Origin: Comamonadaceae bacterium UBA2334
Lineage (GTDB): Bacteria; Pseudomonadota; Gammaproteobacteria; Burkholderiales; Burkholderiaceae_C
NCBI GenBank assembly: GCA_002344885.1
Contig: DDUQ01000058.1
Location: forward strand, 1 to 64,000
Reading direction: 5' to 3'
Length of the DNA stretch: 64,000 nt
In this document: positions 24,631 to 33,545 of the stretch, piece by piece
Layout: each line of letters opens with the position of its first letter
How positions within the stretch are numbered: position 1 is the first letter of the stretch
Program-made: the position numbers and the translations under genes
Notes under the pieces: model-generated
Databases searched by the model: none
What the model saw: the letters and a program-made list of their open reading frames with translations, nothing else
Told to the model about the DNA's origin: nothing

Positions 24631-27600
24631 CCGTTTCTGGACCGAAAAAGGGTCTCGAAATCGGCGGCTGCCAGTGGCCGGGCAAACAGGTAGCCCTGGC
24701 CAAAGTCACAACCTGCCTGGATCAGCAGGTCGCGCTGTTCGGTGGTTTCAATGCCTTCGGCCACCACCTTCATGCCCAACTCGTGCGCCATCACGATGGT
24801 CGCTTTGCACAGGGCCAGGTCTTTGCTGCCGGGATGCAGGTTGCGGACAAAAGACTGGTCGATTTTCAGGTAATCCAGCTCGAACTGGTGCAGGTAAGAC
24901 ATGGCTGAATAGCCGGTGCCAAAGTCGTCCAGCGACAGCGGTACGCCTGCATCGTGCAGGGCACGCAAGTGCTCGCGGGTGGCGGTGGAGGCATCCATCA
25001 GCAGCCCTTCGGTGATTTCAAGCACCACGCTGGTTGCACTCAGGCTTGTCTGCGCCAACACGTCGAGCCAGGTGTCGGTCGTCAGGCTGCTGTCCCGGAA
25101 CTGCGCGGGTGATTTGTTCACACTCACCTGGAAGCTGGGGTGCAGGTTGCGTTGCCAGATGGCCACTTGCTGCGCAGCCGTTTCAAACACCCAGCGCCCG
25201 ATGTCGTGGATGGTGCCCGCTTCTTCGGCGATGGGGATGAACGTGGCCGGGCTGATGAGGCCGTGAATGGGGTGCTGCCAGCGAACCAGGGCTTCGGCCT
25301 TGTAAAGGGCACTGGTGCGCAGGTCGACAATGGGTTGGTAGGCCAGCCAGAGCTGCTGCTCGGTCAGCGCGCTGCGCAAATCGCGGGCAATGCGCGAACG
25401 CATCAACGTGGCTTCCTGCATGGCCAGGCTGAAGCGTTCGCAGCGGTTGCGTCCCAGTCGTTTGGCCGCATACATGGCCTGGTCGGCCTGTTTGATCAGG
25501 CTTTCGCTGTCGGTGGCGTCATCGGGTGCCAGCGTGATGCCGATGCTGGCTGACAGGTATTCGGTTTCTTTGCCCAGGTGGAAAGGCTCTGCCAGACGGC
25601 TGAGCAACGCGTGCGAAATGGCATCGAGCCGTTCCGTGCTGTCCATGCCGGTGAGGATGAGCGTGAATTCGTCACCGCCCAGGCGTGCCACCATGTCTGT
25701 TTCGCGCACACAACTGCGCAGCCGCTGGGCGGCCGTTTGCAGCAGCACATCCCCGGCATCGTGTCCGTGGGTGTCGTTCACTTCCTTGAAACGGTCCAGG
25801 TCCAGGAACATCAATGCCAGCTTGTGACCGCTGAGTTGCGCCTTGGCCAGCGCCACGTCCAGGTGCTCCCTGAACATGCGACGGTTGGGCAGGCCGGTCA
25901 AGGGGTCGTAGTTGGCCTGGTTCCAGATCAGTTCTTCCTGGGTCTTGCGCTGGGTGATGTCGGAAAACAGGGCAATGCGGCGCTTCTGGCTGCCGTCTGC
26001 CGATGTGATGGTGTTGATGGTCAGCGCCTCGGCGTAAACCTCGCCATTCTTGTGCCGGTTCCACAATTCGCCTCGCCAGTGACCTGTGCTGTTCAGCGCC
26101 GCCCACATGCCCTGGTAGAACTCGGCATTTTGTCGGCCCGAGTTCAGGATGGACAGGTTTTTGCCCTGAACGTCAGCCAGGCTGTAGCCCGTGATGTCGG
26201 TGAATGCCGGGTTGACCGTGATGACGTTGCCCTCGGCGTCGGTCACCGCCATGCCCTCCGAGCTGCTTTCGTACACCAGCGCGGCGAGCTGCAACTCACT
26301 CTCGTTGCGTTTGCGTTCGGTGATGTCGCGTGCAATCACGATGAAGCGTTGTGCCTGCCCGGGTGGCGTCTGTTTGGTGGCAATCGACATCTCGAACCAG
26401 AAGCTGCCCTGTGGCAGCCGGATCAGCACCTCGTGCCCAAAGGTCTGTCCCGCTGCGTGGGCCTGGCGCAGGGCGGACATGACCTGTGCGGCTGTTTCGG
26501 GCGGCAGGACGTCCGCAAAGGTCTTGCCCAGAATGCTGCGGGGTGGGGCCACGGCTTGGGAGGTGCGGCCTGTGCGGTAGTCCAGGTAGGTACCCAGCTC
26601 ATCGACCTCGAACAACAGGTCAGGCAAGGCATCGAGCGTGGCTGCCAACTCCGCATGGGCTTGCAGTGCGGCTGCGCGCTCGGACTGCAGGGCAAGCTGG
26701 GCCTGTTCGAACGCGGTGATGTCCTGGTAGCACCAGACCCGACCAACGGGCTCGCCGTTGAGCAATTGGGGGGTCGAGTGCCTCAGGTAAGCCCTGCCAT
26801 CGGCAAACCGGACGGTGTCGCGCGTCTCCAGCAACGGGTCTTCGTGGGCAAGCCGGGATGTTGTGTCCACTTCCTCGGTGTTCACCACCCGTGACAGCAA
26901 CCCGTCGCGGGCCTCGTGAACCTTGTTGCCATCCTGAAGCACGGCACCTGGAATGCCGGAATACGTGACAAAGCGCTGGTTGTGCTGTCGGATGCGGCCT
27001 TCGCCATCCACCACCAGAATGCCATCGGCTGTCGACTCGAGCGTGGCATGCAGCAGCGACAGGGAGTGGGCCAGTTCTGCATTGGACGTGCGCAGGTTGG
27101 CCTGGGCGTGGTCGGCCTCTGCCTGTGCCTGTGCCAGCCGTTTGAGGTAGCGTTGCGCCAGTAATAGCGTGGCAGCGGCCAGCGCCAGGATGGTGGCGGC
27201 CACGCCGAGAATGGCTGCTCGTTCCTTTCGCCACTCGGCCAGCGCGTTGTCCAGTGGCAGGCTGGCCGACACCGCCAGGCCGGGGTAGAGCGTGGGGCGC
27301 ACGGCCAGCAACACCCGATCGGGCGCAAGCCTGCCCGAGGCGAGCTGTGCCGAGCCGTCGAGGGGCTGCGTGTCGAGGCTGGGTGTCAAAAAACTCGTGT
27401 GCGGGCTGGACAATGGGGGGAAACTCGCCAGCAGTTGCCCGGTCGATTTCTCCAGCGTCATCAGCAAAGACGCGTCGGAAACGCCTGCGTCGAGCAGCGA
27501 AGACAGCAACGGGCCATGCACCTCGGCCACCAACGCGGTCACGGTGCCGTCGCCCAGCCGCACAGAGCGCCCCATGTACAGCAGGCTGGTCAGTGACAGG

Positions 27601-28115
27601 GAGTGATGCACCGGGGCGCTGACCAGCAAGGCCGGGAAGGGCTGCTGGATCACGCTGTCCAGAAAGCCGTCGGGCATCTCCAGCCCCAGGCGCTGCGTGG
27701 CTGCTCGGGCGCTGAGCAGCACATCACCCTGGGCGCCGAGCAAGACCACATCGCGCAGCAGCAGGTTCTGGTTGAGTGCGGCACGCAAAAGCAGGTTCAG
27801 GTTCTCGCGGTTGGCCAGGGACGCAGGTGTCTGCACATGGTTAGGTTTGTCGCGGTCGGCCAGCGGGTCATGCGGCAAATGTTGCGTCCATCTGGCCATG
27901 TCAGCCAGGAACATGTCCAGCCCCACCAGGCTTCGGTTGACATCTGTCTCGGCCGTGGTGACGGCGCGCTCCACCTGCTGGCTGGCCGTTTTGAGGGCGG
28001 TGGCCTCGCCCCGGTTGAGCAGCAGCCAGGCCAGGCCGATCACCAGCAGCGCAAACAACCCCGTGCCCGCGCGGACCGCACGCAGCACCCGTGTGAAGTT
28101 TTGCTGGGCCGACAT
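24612..28115 (-). CDS. membrane sensor with three PAS domains, GGDEF and EAL
   Basis: A 1167-residue putative c-di-GMP turnover protein. Residues about 15-33 are a membrane span; about 35-298 are periplasmic, probably a Cache-like sensor; a second span is at about 300-322. A short coiled coil leads to three PAS-like regions (about 355-470, 495-605 and 615-735; the last has the pattern SSEGMAVTDAEGNVITVNPA). The diguanylate cyclase domain carries an intact GGDEF (ARLGGDEFTLIL, near 813) and LDLDRFKEVND. The phosphodiesterase domain carries EALVRWQHP (near 940), LDDFGTGYSAMSYL and VAEGIETTEQ, so both activities look intact. The gene starts 15 bases after an orphan TRAP-type binding protein gene, suggesting that protein delivers the periplasmic signal. 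Its last residues derive from a dispersed repeat. Confidence 0.92.
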   Translation of the reverse strand: MSAQQNFTRVLRAVRAGTGLFALLVIGLAWLLLNRGEATALKTASQQVERAVTTAETDVNRSLVGLDMFLADMARWTQHLPHDPLADRDKPNHVQTPASLANRENLNLLLRAALNQNLLLRDVVLLGAQGDVLLSARAATQRLGLEMPDGFLDSVIQQPFPALLVSAPVHHSLSLTSLLYMGRSVRLGDGTVTALVAEVHGPLLSSLLDAGVSDASLLMTLEKSTGQLLASFPPLSSPHTSFLTPSLDTQPLDGSAQLASGRLAPDRVLLAVRPTLYPGLAVSASLPLDNALAEWRKERAAILGVAATILALAAATLLLAQRYLKRLAQAQAEADHAQANLRTSNAELAHSLSLLHATLESTADGILVVDGEGRIRQHNQRFVTYSGIPGAVLQDGNKVHEARDGLLSRVVNTEEVDTTSRLAHEDPLLETRDTVRFADGRAYLRHSTPQLLNGEPVGRVWCYQDITAFEQAQLALQSERAAALQAHAELAATLDALPDLLFEVDELGTYLDYRTGRTSQAVAPPRSILGKTFADVLPPETAAQVMSALRQAHAAGQTFGHEVLIRLPQGSFWFEMSIATKQTPPGQAQRFIVIARDITERKRNESELQLAALVYESSSEGMAVTDAEGNVITVNPAFTDITGYSLADVQGKNLSILNSGRQNAEFYQGMWAALNSTGHWRGELWNRHKNGEVYAEALTINTITSADGSQKRRIALFSDITQRKTQEELIWNQANYDPLTGLPNRRMFREHLDVALAKAQLSGHKLALMFLDLDRFKEVNDTHGHDAGDVLLQTAAQRLRSCVRETDMVARLGGDEFTLILTGMDSTERLDAISHALLSRLAEPFHLGKETEYLSASIGITLAPDDATDSESLIKQADQAMYAAKRLGRNRCERFSLAMQEATLMRSRIARDLRSALTEQQLWLAYQPIVDLRTSALYKAEALVRWQHPIHGLISPATFIPIAEEAGTIHDIGRWVFETAAQQVAIWQRNLHPSFQVSVNKSPAQFRDSSLTTDTWLDVLAQTSLSATSVVLEITEGLLMDASTATREHLRALHDAGVPLSLDDFGTGYSAMSYLHQFELDYLKIDQSFVRNLHPGSKDLALCKATIVMAHELGMKVVAEGIETTEQRDLLIQAGCDFGQGYLFARPLAAADFETLFRSRNGNFLNS

Positions 28116-28130
28116 GAAGGGCAGTTGTGT

Positions 28131-29297
28131 TCAGCGTTTGGACGGCAGCGTCTCGGCCCGCACGCCCACCACGGGGGCCAGCAAGTCGTTCCAGGTGGGC
28201 ACGCATGCGTTGCCACATCGGGCAATCCACGCGGGCAGCACGCTGTTTTTGAAGGCATCGCGCAGGCGAAGCACGTCTTCGGCGGTGGCCTTGACTTCCG
28301 TCATGCGACCGGGTTTGCCCAGCACGCATTCTCCCTTGCCGGTGTTGCAGGCCACGCCTTCCAGCGTCTGCTTTTCAGAGTCCGCCCAGATGGATTGCTC
28401 CACCTTGGGCAAATGGGTTTTGATGACGGTCCGGACGCTTTCGGGCAGGGCATGCCAGGCCGCCAGATTGGCACCGAACACGGACAGCCCCCATGTGGTG
28501 GCACCACTGTGCAAGTGGGTGGCCACTTCGTGCAGGCCGATGGTGTTGCCTGACATCGCGCCGGTGATGGCGCAGTCGACGTTGCCCGCGCGCAAGCTGG
28601 GCAGCATTTCGGCGAATTCGGTTTGGACGGGCACAGCACCGAATGGGCGTATCAGGTCGGCCTGTGTCGGGTTGCTGATACGAACCCTGCGGCCGGCCAG
28701 GTCCGACAGACCTTTGAATGGCCGGGTACAAAACGTGACCTGGGCGGGGTACACGTAAAGCGCCAGCACTTCTACGCCATGGCGCTCGCGCATCACGCGT
28801 TCCAGGTGCGGCCTGAAAGCGGCCACTGTGCGGCGAAGGCTGGCCATGTCAGGGTTCAGGCCGGCCAGATCCAAAGCGGCCAGTTCCGGGTCGTGGGTCA
28901 CGATGCCGCTCATCAGTGCGGTGCCGAATGGCACCACACCCAGTTGCATCAGCCGCAGCACTTCGTGGGTGCGCATGCCAGCTTTGTCGTAGGCGACAAC
29001 GGTGGCACTGGCTTGGCCCTGCGTGAGCGCAGCGAATTCCTTGTTCCAGAACGGCTCTTCGTACCGGACGTATTGGTTCAGGCTGCCCAACCCCCCCACG
29101 ATGCGCAGCTTGATGGGTTCAGTCGCCTTGCTTGCCTGGGTGGCTGCTGCCCCGGCAGGGTGCAGGACGAGCGTGGACAGCGCCACGCCAGCCAGGCAGT
29201 TTGCGGCCCGACGCCGCAAGGCTGCGTATGTGCAGCGCAAAGGCAGCTTGCCGGGCGAAACTGCCGTGTCGTTTGACGGTGATGGACGGATCAGCAT
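28131..29297 (-). CDS. orphan TRAP-type periplasmic binding protein
   Basis: A 388-residue protein with an N-terminal signal (positively charged n-region, hydrophobic CLAGVALSTLVLHPAGAAA, cleavage near residue 52) and a DctP-like body: GRRVRISNPTQADLIRPFGA contains the ligand-Arg strand, then VPVQTEFAEMLPSLRAGNVD and LHEVATHLHSGATTWGLSVF. Four Cys in the C-terminal third (CNTGKGEC and CGNAC) could form disulfides. No permease genes are nearby; the c-di-GMP sensor gene follows after 15 bases, so it is more likely a sensor subunit than a transport subunit (inference). The long n-region suggests the true start could be ~25 codons further in. Confidence 0.83.
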   Translation of the reverse strand: MLIRPSPSNDTAVSPGKLPLRCTYAALRRRAANCLAGVALSTLVLHPAGAAATQASKATEPIKLRIVGGLGSLNQYVRYEEPFWNKEFAALTQGQASATVVAYDKAGMRTHEVLRLMQLGVVPFGTALMSGIVTHDPELAALDLAGLNPDMASLRRTVAAFRPHLERVMRERHGVEVLALYVYPAQVTFCTRPFKGLSDLAGRRVRISNPTQADLIRPFGAVPVQTEFAEMLPSLRAGNVDCAITGAMSGNTIGLHEVATHLHSGATTWGLSVFGANLAAWHALPESVRTVIKTHLPKVEQSIWADSEKQTLEGVACNTGKGECVLGKPGRMTEVKATAEDVLRLRDAFKNSVLPAWIARCGNACVPTWNDLLAPVVGVRAETLPSKR

Positions 29298-29625
29298 GTG
29301 TATCCCAACTGGGCTGTGTGGTGGGCGGTTCGGGTTGCCGCCCTCGTTGAGGTGACATGTTATGCCAGACGGCCGGGCAGCGGGTGCAGCAGCCAGCGCT
29401 CAGGCAGAGGGGCTGCGTGCACCTGTGGTGGTTTGGCGACTCCGACTGGCAGGGCGGGGCGTTGACCTGTCTGGTGCAGAACCGGTGGAGCGCGGGGCGG
29501 GTTGCCAGGGTGGGCGGTTGTCAGCCAGCCTTCAGTAAAATCTGAGCCAATACCCAGTTGTGTTGCGCACGCCAGCAGCGCGTGTCCGACGCGAAGTTTT
29601 TCATTCCTTACTTTTTGAGTTCACC
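29298..29625. other. divergent intergenic region before ppa
   Basis: 328 bases with no supportable gene. It must hold the promoters of the binding-protein/c-di-GMP operon (minus strand) and ppa (plus strand). TAAAAT at 29536-29541 could be a ppa -10, but TTGTCA at 29518-29523 is only 12 bases away, too close for a standard pair. No terminator or tRNA is seen. Confidence 0.4.
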
Positions 29626-30162
29626 ATGTCTTTGAACAACGTCACCCCAGGTTCCAAAACGCCCGAAGTTTTCAACGTCATCATCGAAATTTCGGCCAAC
29701 TCCGACCCGGTCAAGTACGAGGTGGACAAGGAGTCCGGTGCCCTGTTCGTCGACCGCTTCATGGGCACGGCCATGCACTACCCCTGCAACTACGGCTACA
29801 TCCCGCAAACCATCAGCGGTGACGGCGACCCCGTGGACGTGCTGGTGCTGACCCCCTTTCCGCTGCCGCCCGGTGTGGTGGTGCCTTGCCGAGCCATCGG
29901 CATGTTCAAGATGACCGACGAAGGTGGCGAAGATGCCAAGCTGCTGGCCGTGCCCACGAAGAAAATCCTGCCGTTCTACGACCACATCAACAGCATGGAC
30001 GACGTGAACCCGCTGGTGCTGAAGAACATCGCCCATTTCTTCGAGCACTACAAAGACCTGGAGCCCGGCAAATGGGTCAAGGTCAATGGCTGGGTGGGCA
30101 TTGAAGATGCCCACAAGGAAATCACCGACGGCATTGCCAACTACGCCAAGGCCCAGGCCTGA
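29626..30162 (+). CDS. ppa: inorganic pyrophosphatase (family I)
   Basis: A 178-residue soluble enzyme hydrolysing pyrophosphate to phosphate, pulling biosynthetic reactions forward. The family signature is GDGDPVDVLVLTPFP, with metal-binding Asp residues; KYEVDKESGALFVDR, MHYPCNYGYIPQT and the late KVNGWVGIEDAHKEI also fit. The ATG at 29626 gives the family's normal length; the frame is open from 29560. A terminator follows. Confidence 0.96.
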   Translation: MSLNNVTPGSKTPEVFNVIIEISANSDPVKYEVDKESGALFVDRFMGTAMHYPCNYGYIPQTISGDGDPVDVLVLTPFPLPPGVVVPCRAIGMFKMTDEGGEDAKLLAVPTKKILPFYDHINSMDDVNPLVLKNIAHFFEHYKDLEPGKWVKVNGWVGIEDAHKEITDGIANYAKAQA

Positions 30163-30230
30163 AGCGGGTTGCTTGCAGCTTGCGATCGAAATTCTGACAG
30201 GCTGCCAGGGTCAACATGCGAGGTTGATTT

Positions 30231-30284
30231 GAATTAAAATTTGGCCTCGCGCTTGACCGATAAGCGCTTCTTGCTATTGATTTT
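30231..30284 (-). repeat. copy of the dispersed AAGCGCT repeat (copy 3)
   Basis: GAATTAAAATTTGGCCTCG, then GCGCTTGACCGATAAGCGC and TTGCTATTGATTTT. The central GCGCTT...AAGCGC is an imperfect palindrome. It lies between ppa and its terminator. Confidence 0.6.
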
Positions 30285-30320
30285 GCGCCTCCAGGCTTGC
30301 CTGGCAGGCGCTTTTGTTTT
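30285..30320 (+). terminator. Rho-independent terminator of ppa
   Basis: GCGCCTCCAGG pairs with CCTGG-C-AGGCGC (one bulged base) around CTTG, followed by TTTTGTTTT. The stem starts directly at the end of the dispersed repeat. Confidence 0.8.
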
Positions 30321-30367
30321 GCCCCTTCGCCCTGTGTGCCTGAGGGTTAATCCGTACACTGCACGCC

Positions 30368-32902
30368 ATGAACGCCCTCGTCGATGTGTCCTTTTTCCCC
30401 CGCGCTGCCAAGCCGCTGAACAGTTACCGCAAATACTGGGCAGCCCGGTTTGGCACGGCATCGTTTTTGCCGATGAGCCGGGCCGAAATGGACAAGCTGG
30501 GCTGGGACAGTTGCGACATCATCCTGGTGACGGGGGACGCCTACGTTGACCACCCCAGCTTCGGCATGGCCGTGATCGGCCGCATGCTGGAGAACCAGGG
30601 CTTTCGCGTGGGCATCATCGCGCAGCCTGACTGGACGAGTGCCGAGGCGTTTCGCGCGCTGGGCAAGCCCAACCTGTTCTGGGGTGTGACCGCCGGGAAC
30701 ATGGACAGCATGATCAACCGCTACACGGCTGACCGCAAGATCCGCAGTGACGATGCCTACACCCCTGGCGACGTGGGCGGTAAGCGTCCTGACCGCGCGG
30801 CCATTGTGTACAGCCAGCGCTGCCGCGAGGCTTATCCGGATGTCCCGATCGTGCTGGGTGGCATCGAAGGCAGCCTGCGTCGCATCGCTCACTACGATTA
30901 TTGGAGTGACAAGGTGCGCCGCAGCATCGTGGTCGATGCCAAAAGCGACCTGCTCCTGTACGGCAACGCCGAGCGCGCCATTGTGGAGATTGCCCATCGT
31001 CTGGCCGCCCGCGAGCCGGCGCGGCAGATCACGGATGTGCGCGGGACAGCGTTCGTGCGCCGTCCCGATGATGAAAGTGGCAAGGGGTGGTTTGAAATCG
31101 ACTCCACCCAGGTTGACGAGCCGGGCAGGGTGGAGGCACACATCAACCCCTACCTGACCACCGCAGAACAGGCCTCTGCCCAGGGCAGCAGTTGCAGTCG
31201 CGATGAAGACGTAGCCGCATCTGTAGCTGACAATTCAATGCTGTCAAGCGCTGAAGGCCAAAAAGATGATGAATCAGGCTTGTCATCGCAGCCTGTGGGC
31301 CAGCAGGCCGCTGGCAGCAGGCCTGCCAGCACGCCCCGCAGCCAACCCCTGACGTTCGTGCCCAACCCCGCGTTGCAAGGCAAGGGCGTGAAGGTGCCGC
31401 CGCGCGAGCGCACCGTCATCCGCCTGCCCAGCTATGAACAGGTCAAAAGCGACCCGGTTCTGTATGCGCATGCCAACCGGGTGCTGCACCTGGAAACCAA
31501 CCCCGGCAACGCCCGTGCCCTGGTGCAGGCGCATGGCGAGGGCACCACGGCGCGCGACGTGTGGGTCAACCCGCCGCCCATTCCGCTGACCACGGCCGAA
31601 ATGGACCTGGTGTTCGGTTTGCCGTATGCCCGCAGCCCGCACCCCAGCTACGCGGACGAGCATGGCAGCCATGATGGGGCCACCAAGATTCCGGCGTGGG
31701 AAATGATCCGATTCAGCGTGAACATCATGCGCGGCTGCTTCGGGGGCTGTACGTTCTGCTCCATCACCGAGCATGAGGGTCGGATCATCCAGAGCCGCTC
31801 GGAAGACTCCGTCATCCAGGAAATTGAAGACATCCGCGACAAGGTCAAAGGCTTCACCGGCACCATTTCAGACTTGGGCGGCCCCACGGCCAACATGTAC
31901 CGCCTCGGCTGCCGCAGCCCGGCAATCGAGGCTGCCTGCCGCAAACCCAGCTGTGTGTACCCCGGCATCTGCCAGAACCTGACGACAGACCATGGCCCGC
32001 TCATCAACATGTACCGCCGCGGGCGGGCGCTCAAAGGCATCAAGAAAATCCTGATCGGCTCTGGCCTGCGCTACGACCTCGCGGTGCAAAGCCCCGAATA
32101 TGTGAAGGAACTGGTGCAGCACCATGTCGGTGGCTACCTGAAGATTGCGCCCGAGCACACCGAAACTGGTCCGCTGACCAAGATGATGAAACCCGGCATC
32201 GGCAGCTATGACAAGTTCAAGAAGATGTTCGAACAGTACAGCGAAGAGGCGGGCAAGAAGCAGTTCCTGATTCCCTACTTCATCGCGGCCCACCCGGGCA
32301 CCAGCGACGAGGACATGATGAACCTGGCGGTCTGGCTCAAGCGCAATGGTTTCAGGGCCGACCAGGTGCAAACCTTCTACCCCAGCCCCATGGCCACGGC
32401 GACAGCCATGTACCACTCGGGTCGCAACACTTTGCGTCGTGTGCACCGACAGGTGGAAAGCGCGGATGAATCGGTCGACGTGGTGCGTGGCGACAAGCGC
32501 CGCCGCCTGCACAAGGCTTTCCTGCGCTACCACGACCCCAACAATTGGCCACTGCTGCGCGAAGCGCTCAAAGCCTTGGGGCGCAGCGACCTGATCGGCA
32601 ACGGCAAGCACCACCTGATCCCGACGTTCCAGCCGGTGATCGACGGCAGTTATCAGAGCGCCCGCCGGAAAAACAGCACAGTTGCCCCAGGAACGGGCAC
32701 GACTTCGTCACCAGGCCGTGGACAGAAACCAGACGCCAGCGCGTCGGGGCGACCTGGTGGCGTGCGAACGACCGTTCGCCAGCCTGCGCGGCAACCTGTG
32801 AAGGGGCAGCTGCTGACGCAGCACACCGGCCTGCCACCGCGCAGCCCCAGCCTGAAACCGGTGAAGCCCAACGGCGGCCGGACGACTCGGAAAACGTCCT
32901 GA
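30368..32902 (+). CDS. YgiQ-family radical SAM protein
   Basis: An 844-residue protein of the YgiQ (UPF0313) group. The N-terminal part (VSFFPRAAKPLNSYRKYW, DIILVTGDAYVDHPSFG) is the family's cobalamin-binding-like domain. The radical SAM [4Fe-4S] ligands are in MRGCFGGCTFCSI (about residues 454-466), and the C-terminal region follows to about 750, then a basic low-complexity tail. The function of YgiQ proteins is unknown. A low-complexity linker at about 258-335 contains, in frame, a piece of the dispersed repeat (DNA 31221-31268). It starts 48 bases after the ppa terminator. Confidence 0.88.
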   Translation: MNALVDVSFFPRAAKPLNSYRKYWAARFGTASFLPMSRAEMDKLGWDSCDIILVTGDAYVDHPSFGMAVIGRMLENQGFRVGIIAQPDWTSAEAFRALGKPNLFWGVTAGNMDSMINRYTADRKIRSDDAYTPGDVGGKRPDRAAIVYSQRCREAYPDVPIVLGGIEGSLRRIAHYDYWSDKVRRSIVVDAKSDLLLYGNAERAIVEIAHRLAAREPARQITDVRGTAFVRRPDDESGKGWFEIDSTQVDEPGRVEAHINPYLTTAEQASAQGSSCSRDEDVAASVADNSMLSSAEGQKDDESGLSSQPVGQQAAGSRPASTPRSQPLTFVPNPALQGKGVKVPPRERTVIRLPSYEQVKSDPVLYAHANRVLHLETNPGNARALVQAHGEGTTARDVWVNPPPIPLTTAEMDLVFGLPYARSPHPSYADEHGSHDGATKIPAWEMIRFSVNIMRGCFGGCTFCSITEHEGRIIQSRSEDSVIQEIEDIRDKVKGFTGTISDLGGPTANMYRLGCRSPAIEAACRKPSCVYPGICQNLTTDHGPLINMYRRGRALKGIKKILIGSGLRYDLAVQSPEYVKELVQHHVGGYLKIAPEHTETGPLTKMMKPGIGSYDKFKKMFEQYSEEAGKKQFLIPYFIAAHPGTSDEDMMNLAVWLKRNGFRADQVQTFYPSPMATATAMYHSGRNTLRRVHRQVESADESVDVVRGDKRRRLHKAFLRYHDPNNWPLLREALKALGRSDLIGNGKHHLIPTFQPVIDGSYQSARRKNSTVAPGTGTTSSPGRGQKPDASASGRPGGVRTTVRQPARQPVKGQLLTQHTGLPPRSPSLKPVKPNGGRTTRKTS
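31221..31268 (+). repeat. copy of the dispersed AAGCGCT repeat inside ygiQ (copy 4)
   Basis: CTGTAGCTGACAATTC, then TCAAGCGCTGAAGGCCAAAA match the repeat pattern. It is read in frame as part of a Ser/Asp-rich linker of the radical SAM protein, and is locally richer in A/T than its surroundings. Confidence 0.5.
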
Positions 32903-32933
32903 CCTTGCAGACATCTGCGAGCAGGGTGCCCGC

Positions 32934-32970
32934 AAAAAAATACCCGGTCACCGTGGTGGCGGTGCCGGGT
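32934..32970 (-). terminator. Rho-independent terminator for the zinc-ribbon membrane protein gene
   Basis: Read on the minus strand, ACCCGGCACCG pairs with CGGTGACCGGGT (one mismatch) and is followed by A and seven T. It lies between the convergent radical SAM and zinc-ribbon genes. Confidence 0.7.
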
Positions 32971-33014
32971 GTGTGGGGCAGTGGCTGTGGTTCAGCCGTC
33001 GTTCGCAGCAGGCA

Positions 33015-33443
33015 TCACTTCAGGAACGTAGACAGCCAGGCGATCACGGATATGCCTGCAACGATGCCGATGCCGATCACCATGTTGCCTTGTTTGCCTG
33101 CCTGGATTTCTTCCGTTTCGGCCAGTTTTTCGGCCAGGCGCTGTTTGACGAATTCGGGTTGGGGTGTGATGGCACCGCGGCAGTAAGGGCAAACCGACGC
33201 TTCTGGCAGCACATATTCATGGCAATGTACACACTTGACGTGGGTCAGCTCCATGTCGTGGGTCACCGTGTCGATGGCTTCCAGCAAAGCAAGGTCTTGC
33301 TTCATCATCAGGATGGCAAAACCCAGTAACGGCGAAACGATGACGCTGATGATCGCCCATGTCACCATACCCCTGCCGCGCTGCTTGGCCAGAAAGCCCA
33401 CTGCGATTGCAAACACCACCCACAAAATCAAAAAAGTAGCCAT
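33015..33443 (-). CDS. small membrane protein with a zinc ribbon
   Basis: A 142-residue protein of no named family that I recognise. An N-terminal span (ATFLILWVVFAIAVGFLA) and a second hydrophobic segment (WAIISVIVSPLLGFAILMM) are followed by a zinc-ribbon-like four-Cys motif CVHCHEYVLPEASVCPYC (about residues 72-89), a charged stretch and a C-terminal span (NMVIGIGIVAGISVIAWLS). The ATG at 33443 is chosen because AGGAG lies about 8 bases upstream. It stands alone, ended by its own terminator. Confidence 0.75.
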   Translation of the reverse strand: MATFLILWVVFAIAVGFLAKQRGRGMVTWAIISVIVSPLLGFAILMMKQDLALLEAIDTVTHDMELTHVKCVHCHEYVLPEASVCPYCRGAITPQPEFVKQRLAEKLAETEEIQAGKQGNMVIGIGIVAGISVIAWLSTFLK

Positions 33444-33545
33444 ACCCAACTCCTAGCATTTGGGGGCAAAGCATAGCGCGGACTTACCGAATCTGTTGAG
33501 CGCAGCGCATTTTTGTGGCATGGGTGCGAACAAAACACAACAAAT

